NCBI GenBank assembly: GCA_033439295.1
Contig: JAVTLE010000008.1
Location: 2,542,001-2,606,000 of the forward strand
DNA: 64,000 bases
Direction: 5' to 3'
Source: Deuterostichococcus epilithicus
Lineage: Eukaryota; Chlorophyta; Trebouxiophyceae; Prasiolales; Stichococcaceae
The notes under the pieces are model-generated. The model was not told the origin of the DNA. It did not search any database and worked only from the letters and a program-made list of their open reading frames with translations. This document shows positions 53,911 to 64,000 of this stretch, one piece after another. Within the stretch, counting starts at the first letter, position 1; the number at the start of each line of letters is the position of its first letter. The translations under genes and the position numbers were made by a program.

Positions 53911-56900
53911 TATGGCTTTCGAAGTAGCGTCATCACATCGACACGGCTGGCGGCACCTCCAAGTAGCAGCCAGAGGGGGCTTGTGGCAGACCCCTCTCCT
54001 CTCACAATACTGTCTCGCATGTCCAAGACATTTGCACCTGGCCCTACCTGCGTGAGCGGGCAGCGCATCGAGGCTTGATGCCGCGGGGCTGCATGCTGGG
54101 GCATTGCGGGACCTGCGCCGCCAGACTCGGGGCGCTGCGCCGCCGAGCTGCCGGATGGGCCGCTGCGCAGCAGTGGCTCGGCACCAGAACGGGCCGTCGC
54201 CCTCCTGCTGCGCGCAGACCTTTGCGGCCTGCCCTGACGTGACTGCTGCGCTCCACTGGCCGCAGCTGCGTCCTCCTCTTCCTGCAACTCAGCATTTCAC
54301 TTTCACTGCGCCACCTTGCACCTGGTGTATGCTGGCGGCATGCGAAGGCGCAGATCGTGGAGTATCCCTATGTTGCTCGTGCCGTCTGCGCCGCCGGTGC
54401 TCGCAACATCTGCGCTGGTGTGTTGTGCCGCATTCGCCGTCACAGCCATACACGTCACTTCAAGTGTGCAGGCATGCAGCCACTCACCAGCAGCGCCTGT
54501 GCTGCCGCCTCTGCGCTGGCGGCCGAGCGCGCGGCAGCAGCAGCCGGCGCGGCGGCAGGCGGTCGCCCGAGGCGGGCGTCCTCCACCAGCTGCAGGCTTG
54601 CCCGGAACTTGGCTCGCAGAGCACGTGGCACCGTGACCACAGCTGCCGATACTTTCTGCCACATGCGCGCATCGTCTGCCGGTGCATCATCCACGGCAGC
54701 GCGTGCGACAGGATCGCCCTCCTTCCGCAGGCTTGCCGCCAGCGTCTCGCAGACGGCCTGAAAAGGCTGTGCCGCTGCCGCACCGGGGCGCTCGCCAGTA
54801 AGCAGGTGGAAGAGGGCCGTGCAGAGGGCTGTGCGGCAAGCCATGCAGCAGGCCATGCGCGCCGCTGCGGCGCTGCTGGCCTCGAACTCGGCCATCAGTC
54901 GGGCCGCTTGCAGCAGGGTCTTGTGCTCCTCGTGTGCCGGGCCCTGGCGCCATTTGGATGCGAGGTCTGCTGCCTGTCCTTGCTTCCGCGACAGCTGCAA
55001 CAGCGCAAGGATGGCGGCGCAAGCGCTGGCGAGGGGCTGCTCCTCCTGCTGCGGCTGCTGCAGGACGCACTCGACTGTCAGCACGACGGCGTCGCCTGCT
55101 TGTCTGTAGAGCATCACGAATTCTTCAATGTCCTCCGCTGACTGCAACTCTAGCTGGGCCAGGCCGAGACCGAACGCCCACTCGTTGACGCACAGGTGTG
55201 CAGATAGCGCTGTCAGGATATGCCCCAGGGTGGCCAGGTGCACACGCTCGGGGCCAAGCAGGTGCAGGGCATTCAACGTGCGTATTGCAGCCAAGCACAG
55301 CTCCGTAACGGCTGCCAGGGCATTCGTGGCGCAGGATTCCGGAGCTGGAGACGTAAGCGACACCGGAGCGATGGACTGCCCCTCTGCATCCCATGTAACC
55401 TCCGAGCTGCAATAGCGCCGCAGGTAGTGCTGACAAAAGATTGCAGCGGCTGCCAGTGAGTCAGCCCAGGCAGGCAGCAGGTGCGCCGCGGTTGCTGCAA
55501 AGCCAGGGCCGCCAATGCCGCTGCCTGCGCACCGCATCAGCTTGGCGGTGACAGCCAGCAGCGACACGTGATATTTCGCTCGCACAGTCCCCACCAGACT
55601 GACAGCGGCCCTGGCCGCGTCCAGCACAGACTGCAGGAATGCGACAGCTGCACCGGGGGGCACCCTATCGAGGGTGCAGAGCAGCAGCCCGGCATAGCTG
55701 TAGGCGACCTGCAAGCGGTGCCAGTAGTGCTCGTCTGCGCTGCGCTTGACAGCGGGGCCGGATGCCGCCAGGTGCTGCAGGACAGCCAACAGTGCAGGGG
55801 CTGCCAGGTCCTGCAGCGAGACAGCGCCCGCTTCCGGCGCCTGCAGCTGCTGCAGCATGCCTTCCAGAGCGGCCAGCGCTGCCTCGACTGCGATGATGCA
55901 GTGCCCTGCAGGCCAGCCTACCCAGGAGCACCCCGCCGCCTTTTCCAGTCTGTCACGGTCGATGGACACGAGGTGGGCCAGAAGCATCGTTGCTGCCCGC
56001 TGCGTCGAGTGCTGCGACAGCTGCGAGCTCATGGCCTCGCTCCCTGCCACCATGCCGCCACACGCCGCTCGCACCAGGCGACAGGTGAAGACAGCATTGC
56101 CAACGCTGACCTCAGTGCTGAAGTCGCCAGAGGTGAGCTGGAACTCCGTCCACCTGCCAATGAAGGCAATAACGTTGAGCGGACACGTGCGAGCTCATGT
56201 AAGTCTGGGGTGATGCCATACGCAGACAGGTCGACAGCGGACCTGAGCAGCAAGCCCATTGCGGGTGCAAGCTGTGCTGCCAGACGACCGAAGCTTGTGT
56301 TTGGACTGTTGCTGAAAGTAACGGCCGTCATGTACACAAAGCGACCTGCCCCGCCTGCGGCCGCATGCGCAGAGCTGTCGTGTCAGGACGGCGCTAATGA
56401 ACTAAGTCTGCAGCATGTTCGCCAATTGGTGTTTGCTTGCAACGAGTGCACCTGTGACGACGGCAGCCATGCAACTCATGTTTTGCTTGTAATTCTACAG
56501 TTAAGCAACAGAAGCGATCGCCTGCAGCGAGCTTGCTGAACCCTCCACAACAGCAAACATGTTTCGAGCTGCACCCACCTTCTGACTCAGCGTCGATTGC
56601 CGCAGCAAGCTCAGGACGCCTGGCAACGGCTGAGGCTGCTGCCAGCATGATCTCAGTGAACACAAAAAATGTATTTTGTGCTGCGAACATTGTCATGTCC
56701 TGCGAGTAGCATGCAACCATGCACTCAGAAGACATATATTCATAAGATAAAAGCGCTGCTTACAGGTGCAGGCAGTTGCTGTTACATTAGCCAAGTCGTG
56801 GCAGCTGGTCGTGATGAGCAGCGGCTGGCGCTCATTGTGTCTGAATCGATTTTCATTGGGCATAGTGCTTCCCCTCACCTCCAGCACCCCGACCAATTGC

Positions 56901-57408
56901 AGCAGCGCCAGTGCGCAGGTGGCGGCAAAGCGGAGGCAGTCCCCTCGCAGCTGAGCTGCCAGGAAGCGCATGACGCCCAGCTGCAGCACGGGATCCTTGC
57001 CAGCAAATGCCGCGCTGACAGCCTCAGGCGTAGTCCAATCCTCCCTGCAGCGGCGCCAGCAGTACTGCTTATATCTGGCTCACGAAAAACTTGGAGATCA
57101 AATCGCATCGTCTCGGCACAGCGCAGGTAGTGGGACTCTTCCTCTTGTTTTGGATGCAATGCATGCCGTCAACGTTGCCATCGCCAGCATCATCACCAGC
57201 CGATGCTGGGCGCCGATGGTGGCGCAAGCAGGCCGGCCAGCAGTTCAGTATGCACGGGGCAGCAGGGCTGCTTCTCGATATGCTGCAGTATAGTATCCAC
57301 GGCGGATGTGCCCAGCTCCTGATCCGGAGCATCCATCACCGCAGTCTGCAGCGTCCGAGAGCAAAACTCGTCGCCAGACATCCCACCTGCAGATCCCCCG
57401 CGAAACAT
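53911..57408 (-). CDS. large unidentified alpha-helical (possibly HEAT/ARM-like) protein
   Basis: The proposed start MFRGGSAGGMSGDEFCSR at 57408 leads through exons about 57188-57408, 56878-57055 (LQLGVMRFLAAQLRGDCLRF), 56572-56692 (MTMFAAQNTFFVFTEIMLAA), about 56270-56380 (TAVTFSNSPNTSFGRLAAQL), a very long exon 54490-56166 and 54055-54286, probably reading on to a stop at 53911. The long exon is over 500 codons without interruption and is rich in Ala and Leu helices (EAALAALEGMLQQLQAPEAG). A short intron between about 56265 and 56167 restores phase (GLLLR/WTEFQLTSGDF). The basic, Ser/Arg-rich tail (RSARSRRATARSGAEPLLRS) looks disordered. The overall look recalls karyopherin- or nucleoporin-type solenoids, but I cannot place it. 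Confidence 0.55.
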
Positions 57409-57898
57409 GCAGCCGAGTGACGAGCGAGCTGCAGCTTGGAGAAGTCAACTGCTGGGTGAATTGCTTGTGTAGGATCGGACAGTGGAAGTTGTGTGTTTGA
57501 CCTTTCTGCAATAAAATAAAATTGAGAATCACCGTCGGAATTCCCGCCCCGACACCTTTCCCCCTCTTGTCGCTTACCAACGGATAGCGCTGGCAGGCAC
57601 CTGCATGTGCGAACTGTCGACGTGCCGACACGCTCGAGAAGACGGGCATTGCTGGTGACTGTATCCGCCTGGTTGAGATGGGGGCCGCACATCAGGCATG
57701 CCAGACCGTGCTGCATGCTGGACACTTATCAGAGCAGTGTTCTGCATGCCTCCAGGGATGTCGGGTTGTCATCTCTCTCAGAGGGCAGAATGCACTGCAA
57801 TCACCATGAATTGTATCCATAGCCTTGGCCTGCGGCACGTCCCTGCCGCTGACCTGGAATGTCATCGCCCATTGCAGATGGCTCACCAGCGACAATCT
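57409..57898. promoter_or_regulatory. divergent region upstream of the large helical protein
   Basis: It lies between the minus-strand start at 57408 and a plus-strand candidate gene. It has an A/T-rich stretch near 57505-57530. No exon is supported, although an upstream exon of the plus-strand gene could be here. Confidence 0.3.
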
Positions 57899-58445
57899 GC
57901 TGGGCGATGAGGCGCCCGTGCCGCCCAAGCCCGTCGACGCGGACGTCATGGCGGCCCTGATTGCGCTGCTCAGGTTGCACTGCGGCGAGACTGTCTGGGC
58001 CTGGCTGCTCGGCAGGGGCTACATTGCAGCAGGAGCCTGCAGCAGCTCCTGCTGCGCAAGCGGCATTGCGGCTCCACGGCGGCACCCTCACCCCAGCCAG
58101 GTGCATAGCTTGAGTGGTTGCTTTCTCAAAAGCAGCACCTTGTAACGGCTGCAGAGCTTCGATGGCGCGTAGGCTCGAGGTGGGTTTGTAAGGTTGATGC
58201 GAGCGACTCATTTGCTGCAACGTAGTATCTCCTTCACACTGCAATGATGTGAATATTTGCCCGACTCGAAGTGTGTGCTCTGCAGTGTAGTGGCAGCGAC
58301 ACCGCTCGCCTGGGCGGACTGGCTGGAGGGTCCTGCAAACAGCATCAGCAGGCACCGGAACCTGCAGCAGCCGCTCCAGAGGCGCTGCACCCAGCTTGCA
58401 GTGTCACCAGCCTGCGGGCAAGTGGCACGCCACTGGGCCAGCTAG
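57899..58445 (+). CDS. hypothetical protein, three exons (partial)
   Basis: Three plus-strand exons join in phase. The first (about 57880-57975) reads WLTSDNLLGDEAPVPPKPVD and DADVMAALIALL. The second (about 58029-58099) reads SRSLQQLLLRKRHCGSTAAP. The third (about 58290-58445) reads PLAWADWLEGPANSISRHRN and stops after VARHWAS. Acceptors and donors are good and all three phases agree, but the opposite strand is also open in places. The N-terminus is unresolved. I do not recognise the product. Confidence 0.35.
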
Positions 58446-58911
58446 GAGCAGACTGCTTCCATGGAGGCTGCCAGCTGGGTGACGGCAGAGCGGCCAGAAG
58501 ACAGGGACCAGCAGCAGGCTGCAAACGTCATTACCGTCTTTGACATGTTGCTGTTGCCGAAGTAAACTGGGCCAGCAGGCAGGCTGTGTCATGCGCGCGA
58601 TATGTTGCTCGTCTAGGTATGCTATGGTGGAAATGTATTAAACATCCGCTGCCGAGGCGGTGCTTCGTACGCACCAGGTGCCGTCGACGCGCTCACTGCC
58701 ATGATGCCCAGCACATGTATGCAGGCGTGCTGTGTCATTCAGTTGCGGAGTTGCTCAGGGGTATATAGGTCTCTTGGTGGCTTAAAGCAAACCTGGTGTA
58801 GTTCTCAAACCTGGTTGAAACCTGCCAGTTGCAGATGTCGGGGTGAGACTGCCTCTACTACCCCCACAACACTGAAAATGCCTTGTTACTGGGCTTGCCT
58901 GATTACTGCAA

Positions 58912-58916
58912 TTACA
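58912..58916 (-). terminator. TGTAA polyadenylation signal candidate of the HSP90C gene
   Basis: TGTAA on the minus strand lies about 350 bases past the HSP90C stop at 59268. The interval between them shows no other gene that I can support. Confidence 0.35.
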
Positions 58917-59267
58917 CATCGATGAGCATACTGAGTCCGAAAATGATCCCTATCTACGCAACGGGCACGCAGCGGCGTGGCAAAGGCAACGATCCGGTAC
59001 GAAAAGGACACGGGGACAAACAGTGAGACATGGGGTCATCACAAGCACATTAACCGCCTGGCGGACGATTTGACCACGGCAGCTCCGGGGAGACGTCAAA
59101 GAGACGCTACGGCAGCATCGAGGTGCGTCGTCTGTCAACTGTTCGATGCCGCCTGCGGCCGACCGTCAGATGCGTTGAGTCTGAAAGACCGCCGGAGTTT
59201 GCCCTCTGGAAAGTGCTCCCCAGCTCCAGCTGCGTTTCCCGTCCGTCACCGGCTGCCGCAGCCGCGC

Positions 59268-62200
59268 TCATGCGCGCCAGGGGTCACCGCCCTCGTTGTC
59301 GTTGTCTGCCATCACCTCCGGCGTCACCTGTGCGAGGCAGCACCCTCACGTCAGGCGCGAGTACCCACCATCGGAGCAAGTCGCCCCACTGACCCCACAA
59401 GGTCGGAACAGGACCAGAGAGGCCCCTGCGCAGCAGCTGGCAGGTCTGCCGCCGTTGGTGGGCGAAATTTTGCAGAATAGCTGAGACGAAAGCACCGGGG
59501 CCGAGAAGCCATGGCGTATCGACAGTCGCGCACCTCTTCCCGGGAGGGAGTGGGTGCTGCCTTCGAAGCGCTGCCGCTGCCGCTGCTGCCGCCGGCGGCC
59601 GGGGCGCCGCCGCTGCTGCTGATCAAGCTGTAGATCCTGCAGGCGGCACAGGAACAGTCTGTCAGCACGACGCACGACTCGCCGTACGAGTAGAGCTCGA
59701 CACATACGACTGCGTAAGGTTGAATACTTATGCTATTGGAGGTAGTGACACGACGCCAGCCCCTCGACACAAGTGCTGCTGTGGGGAAGATGGATGCTGT
59801 CTTGACAGCCGGCTGGGCAGCGGATCCTGCAGAGCAGCGATGCCTGTATGGCGCAACTCTGTGCAGAGCCCCGGGCAGCTTGGGCCAGCGCTCACCGAGC
59901 ATGCTGCGATGCGCCGCCGCCTGGCGCAGCAGCAGCTGCCACCAGCGGCCGCACCCTGGCGGCGGTCACGGCAGATGACAAGCCCAACACAGCTCACGTG
60001 ACGGCAGACCAGCAACCGCCACACCCCAGCCCCCATACCCCACAACCTCCACAGCAGCAAGCTGTTGCTGATCACGCCCCCAAGCCAAGCAGCGCAAGAC
60101 TGCTTGGCCCACAACACTTTCCCGCCGCACCTGCCGGCAAATTCCTTGGGCGACTCCACATTGAAGCCGCTGGTGAGCAGCGCCGTCTCGTACAGCAGCT
60201 CGGCGGTCGCGCCGGCCTGCAGAATGCAAGGTCCTTTCCTGAAAGCCGCTCGAAAGAGGGCAAGGTCGTCCTGGGTGACACTCACAGCTTGCAGGTGTGC
60301 TCAAAGAACATTCAGCAACTGCAGCTTGCCTGGCCGCCGGCAGGGTCTGCCTCGAACTGCGCCCGGAGGGAGGCGATGACAGGGGAGTCGGGGTTGACCT
60401 CCATGATGCGGCGGCCGCGCATGTACTCCATCGCCCGCGAGTCCGCCATGGTCTGCACAGGAAGCAGGAAGCCGGAATCAGGCTTTGCATGTGATTTTCA
60501 TTTGGTGCTCAGTGTCTCCGTGTGATGCGGCACACACGCATGTCTCAACCGCCCATGGGACCGCCATTGTCTGCGCAGGGGGAAGGAATTGGTTTTGAGG
60601 AAACGAAGCTGTTTTCGTGACATACGATGCAGCACTCGCGCACGCAATGCATGAGACGTCGAAACAAGGCTGCAGGGTCATGAAAGAGACTGGATGGCAG
60701 TTTCTGATTGCGCGCGGGCAAGAATTGGTTGTGAGTGTTTGAGCGTGCTGTCAGAGCAGGGCAGTCACGGGCCAGCGCAAGGGGCAGGCTGCCAATGCTG
60801 CAGCGCTGCTGAGGCGCAGCACGCAGTCACGCACAACCCGCTATACAAAAAAGATGAGCACAATGCTGTCACCCGGATAACAAATCACAGCGTCAGACAC
60901 GGAGGCTGGTCGCCAACACAGGCGCTTAAATAGCCCACTGGTTGCTGTGGGCTCTGCTGTCGTTGTTTGGAATCGACTGCCTCTCAGACGTCTCCACCAA
61001 AGCAGCATGCTCATCGGCTGCGTGCTAGGTGAATGCCCGCCCGCGTGAGCAGGCGCCGGCACCGCCCCCCACGGGGCTGACACACAAGCCCCCCCCCCTC
61101 CCCCGGATGCACCCGGCTCGTCAAGGCGCGCTCCCCTGGGTGCCAGGCCCCTGCCGCTCGCCAAGGAGCCCCAGCAGAAGACACAGCCTCAACACAGGGC
61201 GGCAGGGAAGCTCGCCTGGCTCTTCATGATGCGCTCCATGTTGGCGGACCAGCCGAACTTGGAGGTGACGAGCGCGACGGGGGAGTCCGCCAGCCGGCTG
61301 CTGACCACCACCTTTTCGACCCTGTCGCCAAGCGTGCGCTTGATGAAGTCCGTGACCGGCTTCAGCTCCTTCTCGGCCTCCTCCGTCTGCAGCGGTGAAA
61401 GGAGAACTTTCAGGGCCACGCCAGGGAGCACAGCCCGACACGGCTTTCGATCTCCGCGTGCTCGTCTGCCTGATCTTTTACAAAAGAGTGCGATGGAGGA
61501 ACGTCTCTGTGAGCTGCCAGACCCAAGAACCCTGAGATGCACAGCGCTTTCGAAACCTGCAACCCCCGCTCCGGCGCTCCTGTCCGACTGCCGCTGCCGG
61601 CCGCGAGCCCCTGGGCCTGCTGCTGCCAGACGTGCTGCCAGAGCAGCCCACACAGGCGCGACTCCTGCCGGCCTTGTGTGTTTGACACGTTTTGCTCACC
61701 TTGGCCGTGTCCTCCTCCTCATTGCCCATCTGCAGGTCTTCTTGTGACATCCACCAGGCGTCTTTGCAAGGCAGCTTTCAGATGCTCCTGTCTGTCTGTA
61801 TCGGAGTCGTGTGCTCATCCTCACCTTGGCCTCCCTCCTCGTTGCCCAGCTGGCCTCCTTCAGTACGTCCACCAGGTTTCTTCACCAAAACCCAATATGC
61901 GTTGAGGCTTTTGCCTGATTTGTTGTGATTCCACACACCTTGGCCTTGTCCTCCTCCTCGTCTCCCAGCTGCAGGTCCTCCTTCGTCACATCCACCAGGT
62001 CGTGGCCGTCGAACTTCGCCAGGTTGGTGGCCACCACCTCGTCGATGGGCTCCGTCAGGTACAGCACCTGCGAATTGGAGCCTGGAGGCATTACGATCGC
62101 TGTAGTTGCCTCACCACGAGGGCGCAAAACGTCAAGTGCAGAGTGCAGCTGTCGCTTCGACATGAGGTGCTGCATGCTTCTGCCTTGTATAGCTGCGCCG

Positions 62201-63659
62201 CATTCCTCTGCAAGGTGTGAGGTGGGAGCGGGCTGTCTGGAGTGCGTGGCACAACAGTGCACAAGGCGCCAAGGGTGGAGGCTGGACAAAGGCCACTGTC
62301 CAGCGCCAGCCCATTGCCGACGCCAGCCGCTGCCAAAACCCTGAAACAACATCTGGGTTTTGGAATCACGTACCTCATAGCCCTTGCGGACCAGCTGCTC
62401 GGTGAAGGGCGCTGACTCGGCGGCCTGCTTGGAGTCCGCCGCCAGGTAGTAGATTCCCTTCTGCCCCTCCTTCATCCTGTGTGCGCAGGGCGGGCAGACG
62501 GGTCATGCGCGGCTGGCACCGCTGCCTGGCTGCCGGCCGCAGGCGCGGACGGCCAGCAGCAATTAGGCGGCTCGAAGGACTGAGGCGCGGGAGTAGAGAA
62601 CGACCGGCGTCAGCCACTGCAGAGCGACATGGTGCATCGAAATTGGCGCCGCCGCTGCCGTCGCCGCTTGCCGGAGCGCGTGAGCGTGACACCCCGGCCA
62701 GCAGGCGCCGCGCAGCCGCTGTGCAGTCGGGAGGCATTGCACGACTACGTTGGTAGGAAGTGAAAGGCGCACCGGCTGACGTAGTCGGCGAAGCTGGTGG
62801 AGTCCTCGCCGGACTTAGAGGACGGGAAGCGCAGCAGGGCGGCCAGCGTGCTGCGGTTGGGCTCGTCCTCGATCACACCCATCTTCAGGTTCCTGTTTCC
62901 AAGCGCAGAGGAGCTTAATGGCAAGGGCAAGGAGGCCATCAGCAGCTTGCTCGACCGTCAATGTCGCGCGTGTCCTCGGTGTCGGCTGGCCGCCGTGTTT
63001 CGCAGCTCTGACCAACTGAGCGCAGTACAAGGGTATCTTTGTCCCCTGCCATGTCCCTCACCGGCCAAAGGCCTCCCAGAAGGTGTCGTAGTCGCGCTTG
63101 CCCTCGGCGTTGGCAGGCCGGTTCGCAACCTCCTTGAGCATGTCCAGCGACCGCTTGACGAGCTGCTTGCGGATGACGCGCACCACGCGCGACTCCTGCA
63201 GTTGTGCATGTTGTGACGCTCAGGTTTCGCAATACTTAGGGATCCGCAGGGGCTGCAGGAGTCGGCAGCAGAGCCGCCTGCTCCCGCTGTAGAGAATGCC
63301 AGCCGTGACACGCTCAATGAGCTGGCCTGCGGCTGATGCGCTGTTGCTGCTTCCTGTCTGCAGGGCCGGGTGACCTGCAGCGCCATGACGAGCGCTCTGC
63401 ACGGACAAGCATTCACGGATGCTCTGGCTGCCTGTCGGTACAAGGCGCATCGCTGAGAACGGAGCCAGCGGAAAAGGTTGGTGTTCTAGGGTTTCCGCGC
63501 CTGCAGGATCTCGCGGGACACGTTGAGCGGCAGGTCCGAGGAGTCGACGATGCCCTTCACGAAGTTGAGGTAGCGTGGCATCAGCGCCTCGTCGAACTCG
63601 TCGGAGATGAAGACGCGCTTGACGTACAGCCGGATGCTGCGGCTCTTGGCCATCCAGTC
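59268..63659 (-). CDS. HSP90C: HSP90C, plastid-type Hsp90 chaperone (C-terminal half)
   Basis: This is an ATP-dependent chaperone of the chloroplast stroma. Ten exons give 395 residues: 63501-63659 ([20 protein letters not shown]), 63062-63195, 62773-62892 ([20 protein letters not shown]), 62374-62476 ([20 protein letters not shown]), 61939-62067 ([20 protein letters not shown]), 61216-61386 ([16 protein letters not shown]), 60330-60452, 60131-60216 ([17 protein letters not shown]), 59534-59636 and 59268-59327. Every phase closes. The middle and C-terminal domains are complete, but the ATPase domain lies beyond 64000. The end is a Ser/Gly/Ala linker then [14 protein letters not shown]; this D-P-W tail, instead of EEVD or KDEL, fits plastid members. 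Three introns (after 63501, 61216 and 60330) use GC donors. Confidence 0.93.
61697..61999 (-). repeat. three tandem copies of an HSP90C exon end with its splice donor
   Basis: The end of exon 61939-62067 ([19 protein letters not shown] plus gtgtgt) has two degenerate copies inside the downstream intron, at 61822-61876 (donor gtgagg) and 61697-61758 ([16 protein letters not shown], donor gtgagc). Unit spacing is about 115-125 bases. Both intronic copies keep consensus donors. Confidence 0.85.
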
Positions 63660-64000
63660 CTGCGCGGAAGACCACCAGCGGACATGAAAAAGGCGGCACT
63701 GAGTCGTGCAGCCGGTTGCTGCAGCTCTTGGAGAATCAGACCTGCAGCAACACTCGGAAGAAAAGGTAGGCCCAGCCATCATTGACGCCTCCACGCAGCA
63801 TCCATCAAATGCAATGCATCATTGAACCCACTGCCTACTGGCGGCCTTCGAAGGTCCCACCATCAGCAGACCTGAGGCAGTGGCATAGGGTGCTGATGCA
63901 CACAGGGTTGCAGCTGTCGCACTCGGGGAGGCTGTCTGACAGCCCAACACAAGAAGCCCCCTCGTCAGTCGTACATGCTTGTACTGCTGTTGCATCGACA
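63660..64000. other. intron sequence of HSP90C to the window edge
   Basis: The exon before 63659 should encode the start of the Hsp90 middle domain, and I find no trace of it here, so this stretch is intronic. The 5' part of the gene lies outside the window. Confidence 0.6.

Noticed and set aside
61083-61101. C-rich tract as a telomere- or i-motif-like element
   Set aside because: A single homopolymer-like run in an HSP90C intron, not a repeated telomeric unit.
1-64000. CRISPR arrays, bacterial operons, phage or plasmid modules
   Set aside because: No regularly spaced repeats, ribosome binding sites or prokaryotic gene strings. Genes are intron-rich throughout.

Overview
This is a nuclear, GC-rich, intron-dense eukaryotic window. 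It most likely comes from a green alga (Chlorophyta), perhaps a trebouxiophyte, but I cannot name the species. The reasons are short exons (about 40-300 nt) with clean donor and acceptor sites, plant-type families (an EamA/WAT1-like transporter, TauE/SafE transporters, an EGF-exostosin GT47 enzyme and a plastid-type HSP90C ending in a D-P-W tail), and TGTAA motifs 330-360 nt past several stop codons. Nothing prokaryotic is present. I built the exon chains by hand from splice signals, phase and family similarity, so most boundaries should be good to a few bases but remain unconfirmed.

Layout. 0-1.3 kb: the end of an unidentified minus-strand gene. 2.0-5.6 kb: an EamA-type transporter (+). 6.3-18.7 kb: an old inverted segmental duplication. 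Its left arm has a flank, a tRNA-Gln(CTG) and an F-box/LRR gene (-); its right arm has an LRR gene (+), the same tRNA and the same flank. Between the arms sit a small plus-strand candidate gene, a tandemly repeated exon pair (-), a retroelement fossil and a long hairpin. 19.5-28.7 kb: one large EGF-exostosin glycosyltransferase gene (-). 29.5-31.6 kb: an EF-hand protein (+). 32.2-34.8 kb: two secreted proteins (-). 35.5-37.7 kb: a second F-box/LRR protein (-). 38.5-41.9 kb: poorly resolved minus-strand exons, the C-terminal half of a DNA primase small subunit, and a type II membrane protein. 42.4-53.1 kb: two tandem TauE/SafE (TSUP) transporters (+). 53.9-57.4 kb: a large unidentified helical protein (-). 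57.9-58.4 kb: a small plus-strand candidate. 59.3-63.7 kb: the C-terminal half of HSP90C (-), whose N-terminus lies beyond the window.

These are ordinary dispersed nuclear genes with no obvious shared pathway. What stands out is the genome architecture. Introns repeatedly carry tandem copies of neighbouring exon edges with a splice site. GC-AG introns are frequent and interchange with GT-AG at matching positions of paralogues. The two inverted tRNA-Gln cassettes are nearly identical inside otherwise diverged arms, and their conserved downstream segment carries three E2F-like motifs. A near-perfect 41-bp-stem hairpin lies between the arms.
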